Positions 1-6,224 of a stretch of DNA of 8,360 bases are shown here, piece by piece. The stretch is taken from contig PWJF01000126.1 in NCBI GenBank assembly GCA_003560935.1, positions 1-8,360 on the forward strand, in the 5' to 3' direction. The translations under genes were made by a program, and so were the position numbers. The notes beneath the pieces are model-generated. The model was not told where the DNA came from, made no database searches, and was given only the letters and a program-made list of their open reading frames with translations. The first letter of the stretch is position 1; each line of letters begins with the position of its first letter. The DNA is from Ignavibacteriales bacterium. GTDB taxonomy: Bacteria; Bacteroidota; Ignavibacteria; T3Sed10-11.

Positions 1-181
1 GTCCCTGTCTTGTCAGCTTTCCTTCGTTACGGAAGATAATTTCTTCATAGAGAGCTTCGTCGGGGAGATTCCAGTAAACGCGATCCAGATCGGTGAAGCC
101 TTGATTTTTTAATCTGAAATCGGATGCAAGTTCCACGGCTTGCTTTGAAGCCGGAGTATCAAATTCAAGATATTTGCTCAT
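1..181 (-). CDS. pckA: Phosphoenolpyruvate carboxykinase (ATP), N-terminal part
   Basis: The visible 60 residues are the N-terminus of ATP-dependent PEP carboxykinase, which decarboxylates and phosphorylates oxaloacetate to phosphoenolpyruvate in the cytoplasm, the first committed step of gluconeogenesis. The recognisable block is NLPDEALYEEIIFRNEGKLT at residues 39-58, matching the conserved start of the family (leucine, 'LYEEA..R.EG.L' pattern); the catalytic and nucleotide-binding parts lie outside the window. The ATG at 181-179 overlaps the TGA of the upstream aminotransferase as ATGA. A GAGGG Shine-Dalgarno element sits about 7 bases upstream, inside the aminotransferase coding sequence, which fixes this start and suggests translational coupling. 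The gene is truncated only by the window edge; no defect is seen. Confidence 0.88.
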   Translation of the reverse strand, partial: MSKYLEFDTPASKQAVELASDFRLKNQGFTDLDRVYWNLPDEALYEEIIFRNEGKLTRQG

Positions 182-1395
182 GACCAATCCCTCACTAATT
201 TTCTGTCGCCAATGTAAAGTTCATTCGGTGAATTCGGATCGAGAGCCCACTTCATCCGTTCAATCCCCTCCTGTATATCCTTTATTGTTCCGCAATAGCT
301 CAGCCGCAAATGGCCGTCCATGCCGAATTCTTTGCCCGGAACGGTAAGCACCTGAACTTTATCGATGAGAAATTCGGAAAGTTTATTGGAGTTTTTTTCA
401 TACGCACTGAAATCGGCAAAGCAATAAAATGTTCCGTCCGGCTTGTGTACCTTAACTCCTTCGAATGATCGTAAGAGATCGACCATCACGTTGCGATTAT
501 TTTCAAGCGTTACGCGCAGACTTTCGACACCGGACTGAATGCCGTTTAATGCACCGACTGCGGCCTTCTGCAGAAGAACCGACGGACCCGATGTTTGATG
601 TCCCTGAATATTGCTCATCGCATCGATGATCTTTTTATTGCCAATCGCCCAGCCGATCCTGAATCCGGTCATCGCATATTGCTTTGATACCCCGTTTACA
701 ACGATAATTTTGGAGTTTTCATCAAGCTTTTTTGCATACTTATAACAATTAATAAGTTTTTTACCGTCAAAGATAAGCCGATGGTAAATATCATCCATGA
801 TCAACCAGATATCTCTCTTCTCACAGAACTGAACAATATCGGCAATAAACTCCTCGGAATACATCGCCCCGGAGGGGTTATTCGGGCTGTTAATGATAAC
901 GGCTTTTGTATATGATCCGACCCGGCTTTCAATATCCTGGAGCCGTGGATAAAAAGTTCCGTCTTCAGCCGGGGCAGGGACCGGGATAGCGCCGACAAGT
1001 CGAGCCATATCAGGGTAGCTGACCCAGTACGGCACGGGGAAAATTACTTCTTCCTGTGGATTTAAGATTGCCTGAAGCGCCACCATGATTGCCTGCTTAG
1101 CGCCGCCGGAAGCAATTACATGTTCGGGACTGACTGTTCTTTCATAATATTCCCGGGTATATTTGATTATTGCCTGCTTAAGTGCGGGAATTCCGTCCGC
1201 AGGCGCGTATCTAACCTCTCCGGTATTAACGTGAGCAACGGTAGAAAGGATTGCATCCATCGGAATTTTACTCTTCGGTTCACCTCCACCGAGGTGTATA
1301 ACGGGCTCTCCCTTCTCTTTAAGTATCGAAAACTTTTCGTTAAGCTTTAAAGTAGGCGAGGCTTTGATTGATTTTGCTATTAAACTGAGACTCAT
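178..1395 (-). CDS. Pyridoxal-phosphate aspartate aminotransferase (class I/II, fold type I)
   Basis: A complete 405-residue PLP-dependent aminotransferase, most likely an aspartate aminotransferase of the bacterial/Thermus-like subgroup, interconverting aspartate and 2-oxoglutarate with oxaloacetate and glutamate. Visible family landmarks are PYWVSYP around Trp124 (cofactor stacking), NSPNNPSG at 169-176, D201-x-x-Y204 (binds the pyridine nitrogen and O3'), Lys238 in the SKQYAMTGFRIGW block (Schiff base) with Arg246 for the phosphate, and Arg364 in LRLSY (substrate carboxylate). All key residues are present. About 18 residues after the usual end (ELYIGDRKLVRDWS) form a short tail whose codons also contain the ribosome binding site of pckA. 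Its product oxaloacetate is the substrate of the downstream PEP carboxykinase, so the two form a likely operon. Substrate specificity toward aspartate rather than another amino acid is inferred from motifs and context. Confidence 0.9.
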   Translation of the reverse strand: MSLSLIAKSIKASPTLKLNEKFSILKEKGEPVIHLGGGEPKSKIPMDAILSTVAHVNTGEVRYAPADGIPALKQAIIKYTREYYERTVSPEHVIASGGAKQAIMVALQAILNPQEEVIFPVPYWVSYPDMARLVGAIPVPAPAEDGTFYPRLQDIESRVGSYTKAVIINSPNNPSGAMYSEEFIADIVQFCEKRDIWLIMDDIYHRLIFDGKKLINCYKYAKKLDENSKIIVVNGVSKQYAMTGFRIGWAIGNKKIIDAMSNIQGHQTSGPSVLLQKAAVGALNGIQSGVESLRVTLENNRNVMVDLLRSFEGVKVHKPDGTFYCFADFSAYEKNSNKLSEFLIDKVQVLTVPGKEFGMDGHLRLSYCGTIKDIQEGIERMKWALDPNSPNELYIGDRKLVRDWS

Positions 1396-1465
1396 GGGTT
1401 TTCTCTGAAAAATGATAGGAAAATGTAAAAAAGAAGTTTAGAGGTGGATATATACAACCTGGGTT

Positions 1466-1494
1466 ATAATATAAAATAAATATTTACCGTTCAA
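1466..1494 (-). promoter_or_regulatory. Candidate sigma-70-like promoter for the aminotransferase-pckA operon
   Basis: Read on the minus strand, TTGAAC (1494-1489) and TATTAT (1471-1466) are separated by exactly 17 bases in an AT-rich stretch. Transcription would start near 1459 and leave a leader of about 63 bases before the ATG at 1395. The match is by eye and the region is AT-rich, so chance is possible. Confidence 0.4.
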
Positions 1495-1601
1495 AAATCA
1501 ATTATAGTACCGTAATATCGTATTGGGTAAGGTCGGGAAATTTATTTACTTTCTTAAAGCGTAATAAAACCACGATCCCCTGCTGCACCCTCTTCCGAAG
1601 A

Positions 1602-1754
1602 GATAATAGGATCTATTACATTGCTAATGAGGTAGACGGTAAACGCCTATGGAAATCCACCGGATCCAAGCGGAAGAAAAATATACTGAAGCTCTTTACG
1701 CTAAAAAGACCATTCAGTAATACGAGAGCTCCCCGCGTCAATTTCATACAATAG
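1602..1754 (+). pseudogene. Remnant of a tyrosine recombinase/integrase N-terminal (arm-binding) domain
   Basis: The plus strand reads an open frame ending at TAG 1752-1754 that contains RIYYIANEVDGKRLWKSTGS, followed by KRKKN and a basic stretch. This matches the N-terminal pattern of phage-type tyrosine integrases (an 'IYY...DGKR..KSTG.K.K..AL.FL' beta-sheet arm-binding domain). The frame can be followed upstream to at least 1536 (LFTFLKRN, itself like the usual integrase start) but shows no credible ATG or ribosome binding site, and an unrelated stretch separates the two blocks. The catalytic R-H-R-Y domain is absent. It is therefore a short fossil of an integrated element, not a working gene. 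Identification rests on one motif-like segment. Confidence 0.4.
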
Positions 1755-1973
1755 TTGGAAACCGATACCTCATCTCAATCTCTGCAAGAGATATAGATAT
1801 TTTTAAAATCAGCCGAAAAGAACAGGTAAGTTTAACCACGGTGAATATAGAGCTCATAATGCTGCGTGCAGCCTTAACCAGTCCCGGATTCCCCTCGTTA
1901 ATCAGATATAATCCTTTATTCTGATACTGTTTTGCCACACTCACAACAAATCGCAAATTAGCGCAGGGCGTAC

Positions 1974-2155
1974 GGATACATGTAAATGAATGATCAACCA
2001 CCGGTCGTTTTCCCGTTCAAGCATCATTGTACTCAAACCGTACGCCTCGATATGCGCTCCCGTTCCCGATCGATATCGACCGGTACCGGGCATCCCGTAA
2101 AACCGATTAGTGCAATAAGGAACACACCTAAACCGACATAATGCATACGCCTCAT
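1974..2155 (-). pseudogene. Decayed lipoprotein with SnoaL/NTF2-like C-terminal remnant
   Basis: The first frame starts at ATG 2155-2153 behind a GGAG element 7 bases upstream. It encodes MRRMHYVGLGVFLIALIGFT followed by GC, a typical lipoprotein signal peptide with the lipobox cysteine at residue 22. It continues as PVPVDIDRERE and stops after 40 residues. From about 2060 down to 1974 a different frame on the same strand reads [20 protein letters not shown] then HLHVS, which resembles the final strands of SnoaL-like/DUF4440 proteins ('..G..S.V..K.DGRW.I.H.H.S'). The simplest reading is one exported SnoaL-like lipoprotein gene that lost its middle and its frame. It lies 60 bases after the GlsB-like gene and may once have been co-transcribed with it. 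From 1755 to 1973, further downstream, nothing recognisable remains. Confidence 0.5.
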
Positions 2156-2215
2156 ACCACATCTCCATTTTAAGTTATCGAATAGATGCATACCTGCTAT
2201 AATGCTATCGCAAGG

Positions 2216-2515
2216 TTATTGCGAAGGTTTCATTACTTGTGCGTAGCTTTTAAAGCCATCGACCACAAGAATGATGAATGCAAACGAACCAAGTATTGCC
2301 GGGATGATGTAGACACTTTCGTAACTCACCCCTGCAAACCAGTATCCCAGCACCGGTGAACCGAGCCATGCACCGATCCAGCCAACTACAAGTTTACCGA
2401 AAAACGATGTAAGCCCCGGAGTAACATAATACTTCAGTCCGAAGTGTAAGATGCCCGAAACGACAATGCTTATAACGAGCAAAATTAGGAAAGAAACAAA
2501 ATCCATTCCGATCAT
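2216..2515 (-). CDS. Small integral membrane protein, GlsB/YeaQ/YmgE (transglycosylase-associated) type
   Basis: A 99-residue, strongly hydrophobic protein with three predicted membrane helices at about residues 5-27, 38-58 and 66-88. The glycine-rich middle helix (FFGKLVVGWIGAWLGSPVLG, 39-58) and the following helix IIPAILGSFAFIILV resemble the GlsB/YeaQ/YmgE family of small inner-membrane proteins. That family is often stress-induced and has no known biochemical activity. The ATG at 2515 has a strong AAAAGGAGAT ribosome binding site with 8 bases between GGAG and ATG, so this start is preferred over Met4. A 6-base inverted repeat (TCGCAA/TTGCGA, 2208-2224) overlaps the stop codon but lacks a T-tract. 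The gene is the only intact one between 1396 and 3523. The exact family is a judgement from pattern and size. Confidence 0.72.
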   Translation of the reverse strand: MIGMDFVSFLILLVISIVVSGILHFGLKYYVTPGLTSFFGKLVVGWIGAWLGSPVLGYWFAGVSYESVYIIPAILGSFAFIILVVDGFKSYAQVMKPSQ

Positions 2516-2555
2516 GGTTGTATCTCCTTTTGATATTGGTAGAGATGAGTTTATT

Positions 2556-2585
2556 AGGATACAGCATGACGAAAAACCATATCAA
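2556..2585 (-). promoter_or_regulatory. Weak candidate promoter for the GlsB-like gene
   Basis: On the minus strand TTGATA (2585-2580) and TATCCT (2561-2556) are spaced by 18 bases, about 40 bases upstream of the ATG at 2515. The -10 element is a poor match, so this is tentative. Confidence 0.22.
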
Positions 2586-2866
2586 ATTTATTTCAAATTT
2601 TTGATAATGGCCGTCCTCCCGGAGCCTGTTCGGCAGGTACCGAATCAACAACGAATCGTAACGGAAAGATCGCTGCCCTGGAACCATGGGAGGTAACTTT
2701 TCAACGGATTACGGGCTTCACCGCTAAATTCTTTTCTGCATGGGTAATATACCGATTTTTTACAATAAGTCAAGTTTTCTTTTCACGGAGGGGACAGCAT
2801 AAAGATAACTTGCCAAAGACTCACAGTTCTCTCCTGCTGTGAGGCTTATTTGCAGCGAATATTGGC
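2586..2866. other. Intergenic stretch without recognisable gene
   Basis: No reading frame on either strand shows a start with ribosome binding site or any family pattern. The only structure seen is a 7-base stem (CTCACAG 2820-2826 with CTGTGAG 2837-2843, loop of 10), which could be a weak terminator or chance. Confidence 0.4.
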
Positions 2867-2989
2867 CTACCCTTTCGCCTCAAGCCACTCCACCACAGCC
2901 AACGTCGTCCGCAAATCCTCTTCGTTGCATCTTATACAATAAACAGACCACTGTTTCGTGAAGATTATGGTGCTTGGGCTGCAACGCCA
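2867..2989 (-). pseudogene. C-terminal fragment of an unrecognised protein
   Basis: On the minus strand the frame between an in-frame TGA (2992-2990) and TAG (2869-2867) reads, in its last 34 codons, TIIFTKQWSVYCIRC and then NEEDLRTTLAVVEWLEAKG. The composition (amphipathic, rich in E, L and W, with a natural-looking helical end) looks like real protein rather than random translation, yet there is no start codon. I do not recognise the family. It directly follows the other broken frame at 3006-3239 but is in a different phase. It may therefore be either the shifted end of the same gene or a stump of the next one. Confidence 0.3.
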
Positions 2990-3005
2990 TCAGAAGGGAG
3001 AACAT

Positions 3006-3239
3006 CTAAAACTCCTCCCACGATTTCTTTGCGACGGCTATCGGGACAAGGAGATTCCATCGTTTTGCCAACACGGCTTCTCCGGAATTTCTATCCCAAT
3101 ATATTTTACCCGACGGTTTATATTTTTCAAGCTCGTTTAGCAACGCATCATCTACGTAAAGGTCTCACACGGGTTGTTCCAGATAAAAACCAACCTTAGC
3201 ATATAAAGACTTTTTGTTGCGGTTGGCGCGATCACACAT
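3006..3239 (-). pseudogene. Broken reading frame interrupted by TGA; possibly AbiEi-like antitoxin C-terminus
   Basis: Read from ATG 3239 the frame gives MCDRANRNKKSLYAKVGFYL, EQPV, a TGA at 3167-3165, and then continues as DLYVDDALLNELEKYKPSGK, IYWDRNSGEAVLAKRWNLLV, PIAVAKKSWEEF to TAG at 3008-3006. The text on both sides of the TGA reads as one protein domain, so this is a gene broken by a premature stop. There is no ribosome binding site before the ATG, and the frame stays open upstream to a TAA near 3276, so the true N-terminus is probably lost. The pattern 'DRANR...A.VGFYLEQ...YLDR...RWNL.VP..V....W' reminds me of C-terminal regions of AbiEi-type winged-helix antitoxin proteins. That is a recollection, not an established match. 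No nucleotidyltransferase (AbiEii) partner is seen. Confidence 0.33.
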
Positions 3240-3282
3240 ACGTACGTCTGATTGCGAAAACGTATTTCCGGTTTATAGTTTT

Positions 3283-3391
3283 TCGAGAAGTTTGGTAGAA
3301 CAAACGAAACCAAAATCCAAATGACCAAAATCCAAATTCCACAAACTTCTCGATTTTTTGTCGTTTTGAATATTATGTCATTTGAATTTTG
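3283..3391. repeat. AT-rich inverted-repeat element with internal direct repeats
   Basis: A perfect 12-base inverted repeat (TCGAGAAGTTTG 3283-3294; CAAACTTCTCGA 3342-3353) encloses two copies of ACCAAAATCCAAAT (3309-3322 and 3324-3337). The sequence CCAAAATCCAAATGACCA (3310-3327) is also nearly complementary to TGTCATTTGAATTTTG (3376-3391), giving a second, nested hairpin. The AT-rich run that follows to about 3430 (GGATTTAGTGCTTAGGATTT-like words) resembles dispersed intergenic repeats I have seen in many environmental bacterial genomes. From here to the permease stop at 3524 no gene is seen, and no convincing T-tract terminator for the permease. Confidence 0.55.
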
Positions 3392-3523
3392 ATATTGTTT
3401 AGAATTTCGGATTTAGTGCTTAGGATTTTCAATAGAAAAAAGAAATAAATTTTCTATCTTGCATAACATCAATTGATTATTTATTATTTCTTATTGAACG
3501 GTTTTATTTTCGAACCCGACCGG

Positions 3524-4870
3524 TTAATTATCCTCCGCAGTTTTTTCCCGCCTGGTCGACCAGTAGTAGTATACCGGCACTCCCAGCAGGATCATCCCCG
3601 CTCCGATCAGCGACTCGCGGGGGGCTTCGGCAACGGCACTGACGATGAGGATAACAGCGAAGACGATGAATACGACGGGAGTGAAGGGATAACCCCACGT
3701 TTTATACGGACGGTCACGGTCAGGCTCCCGCCGGCGAAGGATGATTACCCCGAGGCAGGACATTGCATAGAAGAGCCAGGATGCGAAGACGACGTAGGTG
3801 AAAAGTTCTTCATACGTCCCGCTCAACACCAGAAGGCTCGCCACTACACCTTGCCCGAGGAGTGAATAGACGGGAGTTTTGAATTCCGGATGCACCCATC
3901 CGAACGACCTAAAGAAGAGTCCCTGCTTCGACATCGCATAGTATATCCTCGCTCCCGTTATGATAAAACCGTTGTTAGCGCCGAAGGTTGAAACAGCGAC
4001 CGCGGCCGCGACAAAGGCAGCTCCTGCGGGACCGAGAGCCGCGGCTGCCGCATCCGAAGCGACGACGGACGAGACTGCCATCTGTTCGATTGAGAGCACA
4101 GCCATGTATCCAAGGTTTATCAGAAGATAGGCGGCAATCACGATTATTACTGCAACGATCAACGACCGGTGGATATTCTTTTCCGGGTTCTTCACCTCGC
4201 CGGCAATAAACGTAATTTCGATCCATCCGTCGTATGCCCAGAGCACGGCGATCATGGCAAGAACCAGTGCCGCGCCCGGAGAGAGGAAATCAATCGCGGG
4301 GAGTTCCGGGGTAACCCCGGAAGTCATCCCGCGACCGGCAAGGAAACAGACCAGAACCAGGAAGGCGAGAGCGACCATTTTCAAAAGTGTGAATCCGTTC
4401 TGCACAAGCGCGCCCAACTTGATGCCGAAACAATTTATGACCGTGAGGAGAACAATCGAAAGGATGGCGACCAGCTTGATCCCCGCAGCGTCGAGATCGA
4501 AGAAGTGGCCGAGATATGTTGCAAAGACAACGGCGACGGCTGAGATCGATGCGCTCATGATAACGAAGAATGCCGTCCAGCCGTACAGAAAACCGCCGAG
4601 GGGTCCGTATATCCCGGCGAGGTAAATATATTGTCCGCCTGCCCGGGGCATCATGGCTCCCAGTTCGGCGATCGCAACCGCACCGAACAGACTGATGACC
4701 CCGCCAAAGATCCAGACAACGAGAATCAGCGGAGCCGAGCCAAGATGCGCCGCTACAGCCGCCGGTACGATAAATATAGCCGAGGCGATCACGCTGCCGA
4801 CATTAATCATGGTCGAATCGAAAAAGTTCAATTCGCGGCGAAGATCGGAACCTGATCCGTTATTCAGCAT
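3524..4870 (-). CDS. APC-superfamily amino acid permease (LAT/SteT-like)
   Basis: A complete 448-residue, 12-helix transporter of the amino acid-polyamine-organocation superfamily, importing or exchanging an amino acid across the inner membrane. Diagnostic segments are the TM1 region NVGSVIASAIFIVP (23-36), PRAGGQYIYL (75-84) at the start of TM3, the TM6 region LWAYDGWIEITFIAGEVKNP (210-229) followed by EKNIHRSL, and RPYKTWGYPFTP (387-398) near the C-terminus. The two glycines usual in the unwound TM1 motif (G-S-x-I-G-S-G-I-F) are alanines here (Ala29, Ala31). Other subfamilies tolerate this, but substrate handling may differ. The ATG at 4870 has only a weak, distant GGGA. The codons are visibly richer in G and C than those of neighbouring genes, hinting at a different history. 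Upstream by 8 bases lies the stump of a Rieske oxygenase, a possible former operon partner. The substrate cannot be read from the sequence. Confidence 0.88.
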   Translation of the reverse strand: MLNNGSGSDLRRELNFFDSTMINVGSVIASAIFIVPAAVAAHLGSAPLILVVWIFGGVISLFGAVAIAELGAMMPRAGGQYIYLAGIYGPLGGFLYGWTAFFVIMSASISAVAVVFATYLGHFFDLDAAGIKLVAILSIVLLTVINCFGIKLGALVQNGFTLLKMVALAFLVLVCFLAGRGMTSGVTPELPAIDFLSPGAALVLAMIAVLWAYDGWIEITFIAGEVKNPEKNIHRSLIVAVIIVIAAYLLINLGYMAVLSIEQMAVSSVVASDAAAAALGPAGAAFVAAAVAVSTFGANNGFIITGARIYYAMSKQGLFFRSFGWVHPEFKTPVYSLLGQGVVASLLVLSGTYEELFTYVVFASWLFYAMSCLGVIILRRREPDRDRPYKTWGYPFTPVVFIVFAVILIVSAVAEAPRESLIGAGMILLGVPVYYYWSTRREKTAEDN

Positions 4871-4878
4871 TGTCTGCG

Positions 4879-5109
4879 CTATTCCCGTTTATGTTCCGCG
4901 TTCAAGGCAGAACGGTAGGCGTGCTTGATAAGAGATTGAAAATGGTAAACGCCGTTTTCGGTTTCGACGGAGAACCGTCCTTTATTATAAGCGCGTGAAG
5001 CAAGTCCTTTTTGCACATACTCGCAAATCTCGATATCCTCCTGCTTGATCGGACTGTGTTGGAGTGAATACCAGTTTGGCAATCCTCGAGCGGGCGGATA
5101 GTAAGTTCG
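4879..5109 (-). pseudogene. C-terminal remnant of a Rieske ring-hydroxylating oxygenase alpha subunit
   Basis: From codon 5109 to TAG 4881-4879 the minus strand reads RTYYPPARGLPNWYSLQHS, PIKQEDIEICEYVQKGLASR, AYNKGRFSVETENGVYHFQS, LIKHAYRSALNAEHKRE. This matches the C-terminal end of Rieske-type oxygenase large subunits ('..ED..ICE.VQ.GL.SR.Y..GRFSV..E.GVHHFH.L...A...AL'). The Rieske 2Fe-2S domain and the mononuclear iron site (several hundred residues) are missing and a TGA precedes the segment, so only the tail survives. A second frame at 5168-5082 opens with ATG and reads KKYDHHIDLSRLPDLNDDEL. It runs into the remnant in a different phase and has no ribosome binding site or recognised family; it may be residue of the deleted part or of another gene. 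The stop lies 8 bases before the permease ATG, the spacing of an operon. Confidence 0.6.
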
Positions 5110-5306
5110 TCGTCGTTCAGATCGGGAAGCCGCGAAAGGTCGATGTGATGATCATATTTTTTGTTCATACGATACCGTGTAGTTCATTGTCGACATAGAG
5201 CGATCGGAAAGCTTTTAGGCGGTAATATACGGATTCGACGGTATTACCGCAATATTGCAAGATTGTTGAGAGATTAGATATAGGTTATTCCCCTAAATTA
5301 TTTTTT

Positions 5307-5356
5307 AACGCAGAGATTGCAGAGAGTTTTTGTATTGCCTTTGCGGATTCTGCGTT
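5307..5356. repeat. Dispersed hairpin repeat of the 'ACGCAGAG...CTCTGCGT' type
   Basis: AACGCAGA (5307-5314) and TCTGCGTT (5349-5356) form an 8-base perfect inverted repeat, with GCAGAGAG and CCTTTGCGG between them. Related words recur at 6091-6101 (ACTCTGCGTTT) and at 7574-7590 and 7640-7656 (CTCTGCGGCCTCTGC; CCGCAGAAGGCGCAAAGG). Such repeats are widespread between genes in environmental bacteria. From 5171 to 5306 I see nothing else. Confidence 0.5.
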
Positions 5357-5369
5357 TATAAGATGACGT

Positions 5370-5460
5370 GAGCCCTGAAAGGGCTCTATCAATAGCGCAG
5401 GGCGAAGCCCTGCGATTAATGATAACAAGAAATAACACAAAGCCCTGAAAGGGCGGAATC
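5370..5460 (-). repeat. REP module R1 (three hairpins), downstream of the transposase
   Basis: Three small hairpins occur in a row: GAGCCCT-GAA-AGGGCTC (5370-5386), an 8-base stem CGCAGGGC/GCCCTGCG with loop GAA (5396-5414), and GCCCTGAAAGGGC (5442-5454). Read on the minus strand, the two outer hairpins are each preceded by GAT plus three bases (GATTCC 5460-5455, GATAGA 5390-5385). The module begins on the base next to the transposase stop codon. It is a near-identical direct copy of R3 (6114-6204). Confidence 0.85.
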
Positions 5461-5913
5461 CTAATCCCACAAATATTCCTCGTTATATTCAATCTTATAT
5501 TCTTTTAGAAATTCAAGATACTCCGCCTTAAATGTTTTCACTTTGTGATGATCACGTTGGTTTGCAATATATATCTTTACTTTTTCAATTTGTCGTGAAT
5601 CCACCGAAAAAGCTCCATAGCCGTTCTGCCAATAAAAATTGCTTAAACGAATATCCAACGTCTTTATCCATTTTGACGAATTAGTTTTACCCTTTTCAAG
5701 CAATTTCATAAGAGCGATCTTCTTTGACAGGATGCAAAGTATGTGAACGTGATCTTTATGACCGCCAACTATTACCGGATGACATCCATGATTCTTGCAT
5801 ATGCCACCGATATATTTATAGAGTTCTTCCTCTATCGAATCGCTAATGAGCGGTTGTTGATGTTTTGTGCTGAATATGATGTGGGTGTATTGCTTGACTA
5901 ATGATTGTCCCAT
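5461..5913 (-). CDS. REP-associated tyrosine transposase (RAYT / IS200-like, Y1 HUH)
   Basis: A complete 150-residue protein of the Y1 HUH transposase superfamily, which cuts and joins single-stranded DNA at hairpins through a covalent tyrosine link. The HUH pair is His55-Val-His57 in GHKDHVHILCILSKK (51-65). The probable nucleophile is Tyr115 in KVKIYIANQRDHH (111-123). Other family blocks are SLVKQYTHIIFSTKHQQPLI (4-23), SSKWIKT (79-85) and NFYWQNGYGAFSV (92-104), and the protein ends in EEYLWD. Length is normal for the family. The ATG at 5913 follows a perfect AGGAGG six bases upstream, so the gene looks intact and translatable. It is bracketed by REP modules R1 (touching its stop codon) and R2 (13 bases above its ATG, in the opposite orientation), with R3 and R4 further right. 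This gene-plus-palindrome arrangement, not terminal insertion-sequence ends, is why RAYT is preferred over a free IS200 element. Confidence 0.9.
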   Translation of the reverse strand: MGQSLVKQYTHIIFSTKHQQPLISDSIEEELYKYIGGICKNHGCHPVIVGGHKDHVHILCILSKKIALMKLLEKGKTNSSKWIKTLDIRLSNFYWQNGYGAFSVDSRQIEKVKIYIANQRDHHKVKTFKAEYLEFLKEYKIEYNEEYLWD

Positions 5914-5925
5914 GGTACTCCTCCT

Positions 5926-6013
5926 GATGTCGCCCTTTCAGGGCTGTATGATAACTGGATTGTCTTTTTACACAGGGCTTCGCCCTGTGCTTTTGATGTC
6001 GCTCCTTCGGAGC
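5926..6013 (+). repeat. REP module R2 (three hairpins), upstream of the transposase
   Basis: On the plus strand it has GATGTC followed by GCCCTTTCAGGGC (5932-5944), then CACAGGGCTTCGCCCTGTG (5971-5989), then again GATGTC followed by GCTCCTTCGGAGC (6001-6013). The order matches R1 and R3 read on the other strand, but the third hairpin differs in sequence while keeping complementarity. R2 overlaps the region from which the transposase must be transcribed. Confidence 0.82.
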
Positions 6014-6113
6014 TATACTATCTATCAATAATGTTATAATTTAATATATAACCTAAAAGATCTCAATGTGATTTGTATTATCCCCACCGAACTCTGCGTT
6101 TTTGTCATACCGT

Positions 6114-6204
6114 GAGCCCTGAAAGGGCTCTATCAATAGCGCAGGGCGAAGCCCTGCGATTTATGATAACAAGAAACAACACCAAGCCCTGAAGGGGCGA
6201 AATC
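6114..6204 (-). repeat. REP module R3, direct copy of R1
   Basis: About 91 bases align with R1 with five differences by eye, in the same orientation. The hairpins are at 6114-6130, 6140-6158 and 6186-6198, preceded on the minus strand by GATTTC (6204-6199) and GATAGA (6134-6129). The short flank before both copies also shares TCTGCGTTT and CGTG, so homology extends slightly beyond the module. Confidence 0.85.
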
Positions 6205-6224
6205 ACAATCATACGATATATTTC

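Noticed and set aside
1744..2001. Minus-strand 85-residue open frame
   Set aside because: No ribosome binding site and no family pattern; it runs across the SnoaL remnant in a different frame.
2208..2224. Terminator at the end of the GlsB-like gene
   Set aside because: The TCGCAA/TTGCGA stem overlaps the stop codon and has no T-run after it on the minus strand.
3473..4855. Several plus-strand open frames of 70-130 residues
   Set aside because: They are antisense to the well-supported permease, arise from its GC-rich codons, and are low-complexity and arginine-rich.
5285..5492. Small minus-strand frames in the R1 region
   Set aside because: They are translations of the hairpin repeats, with no start signal.
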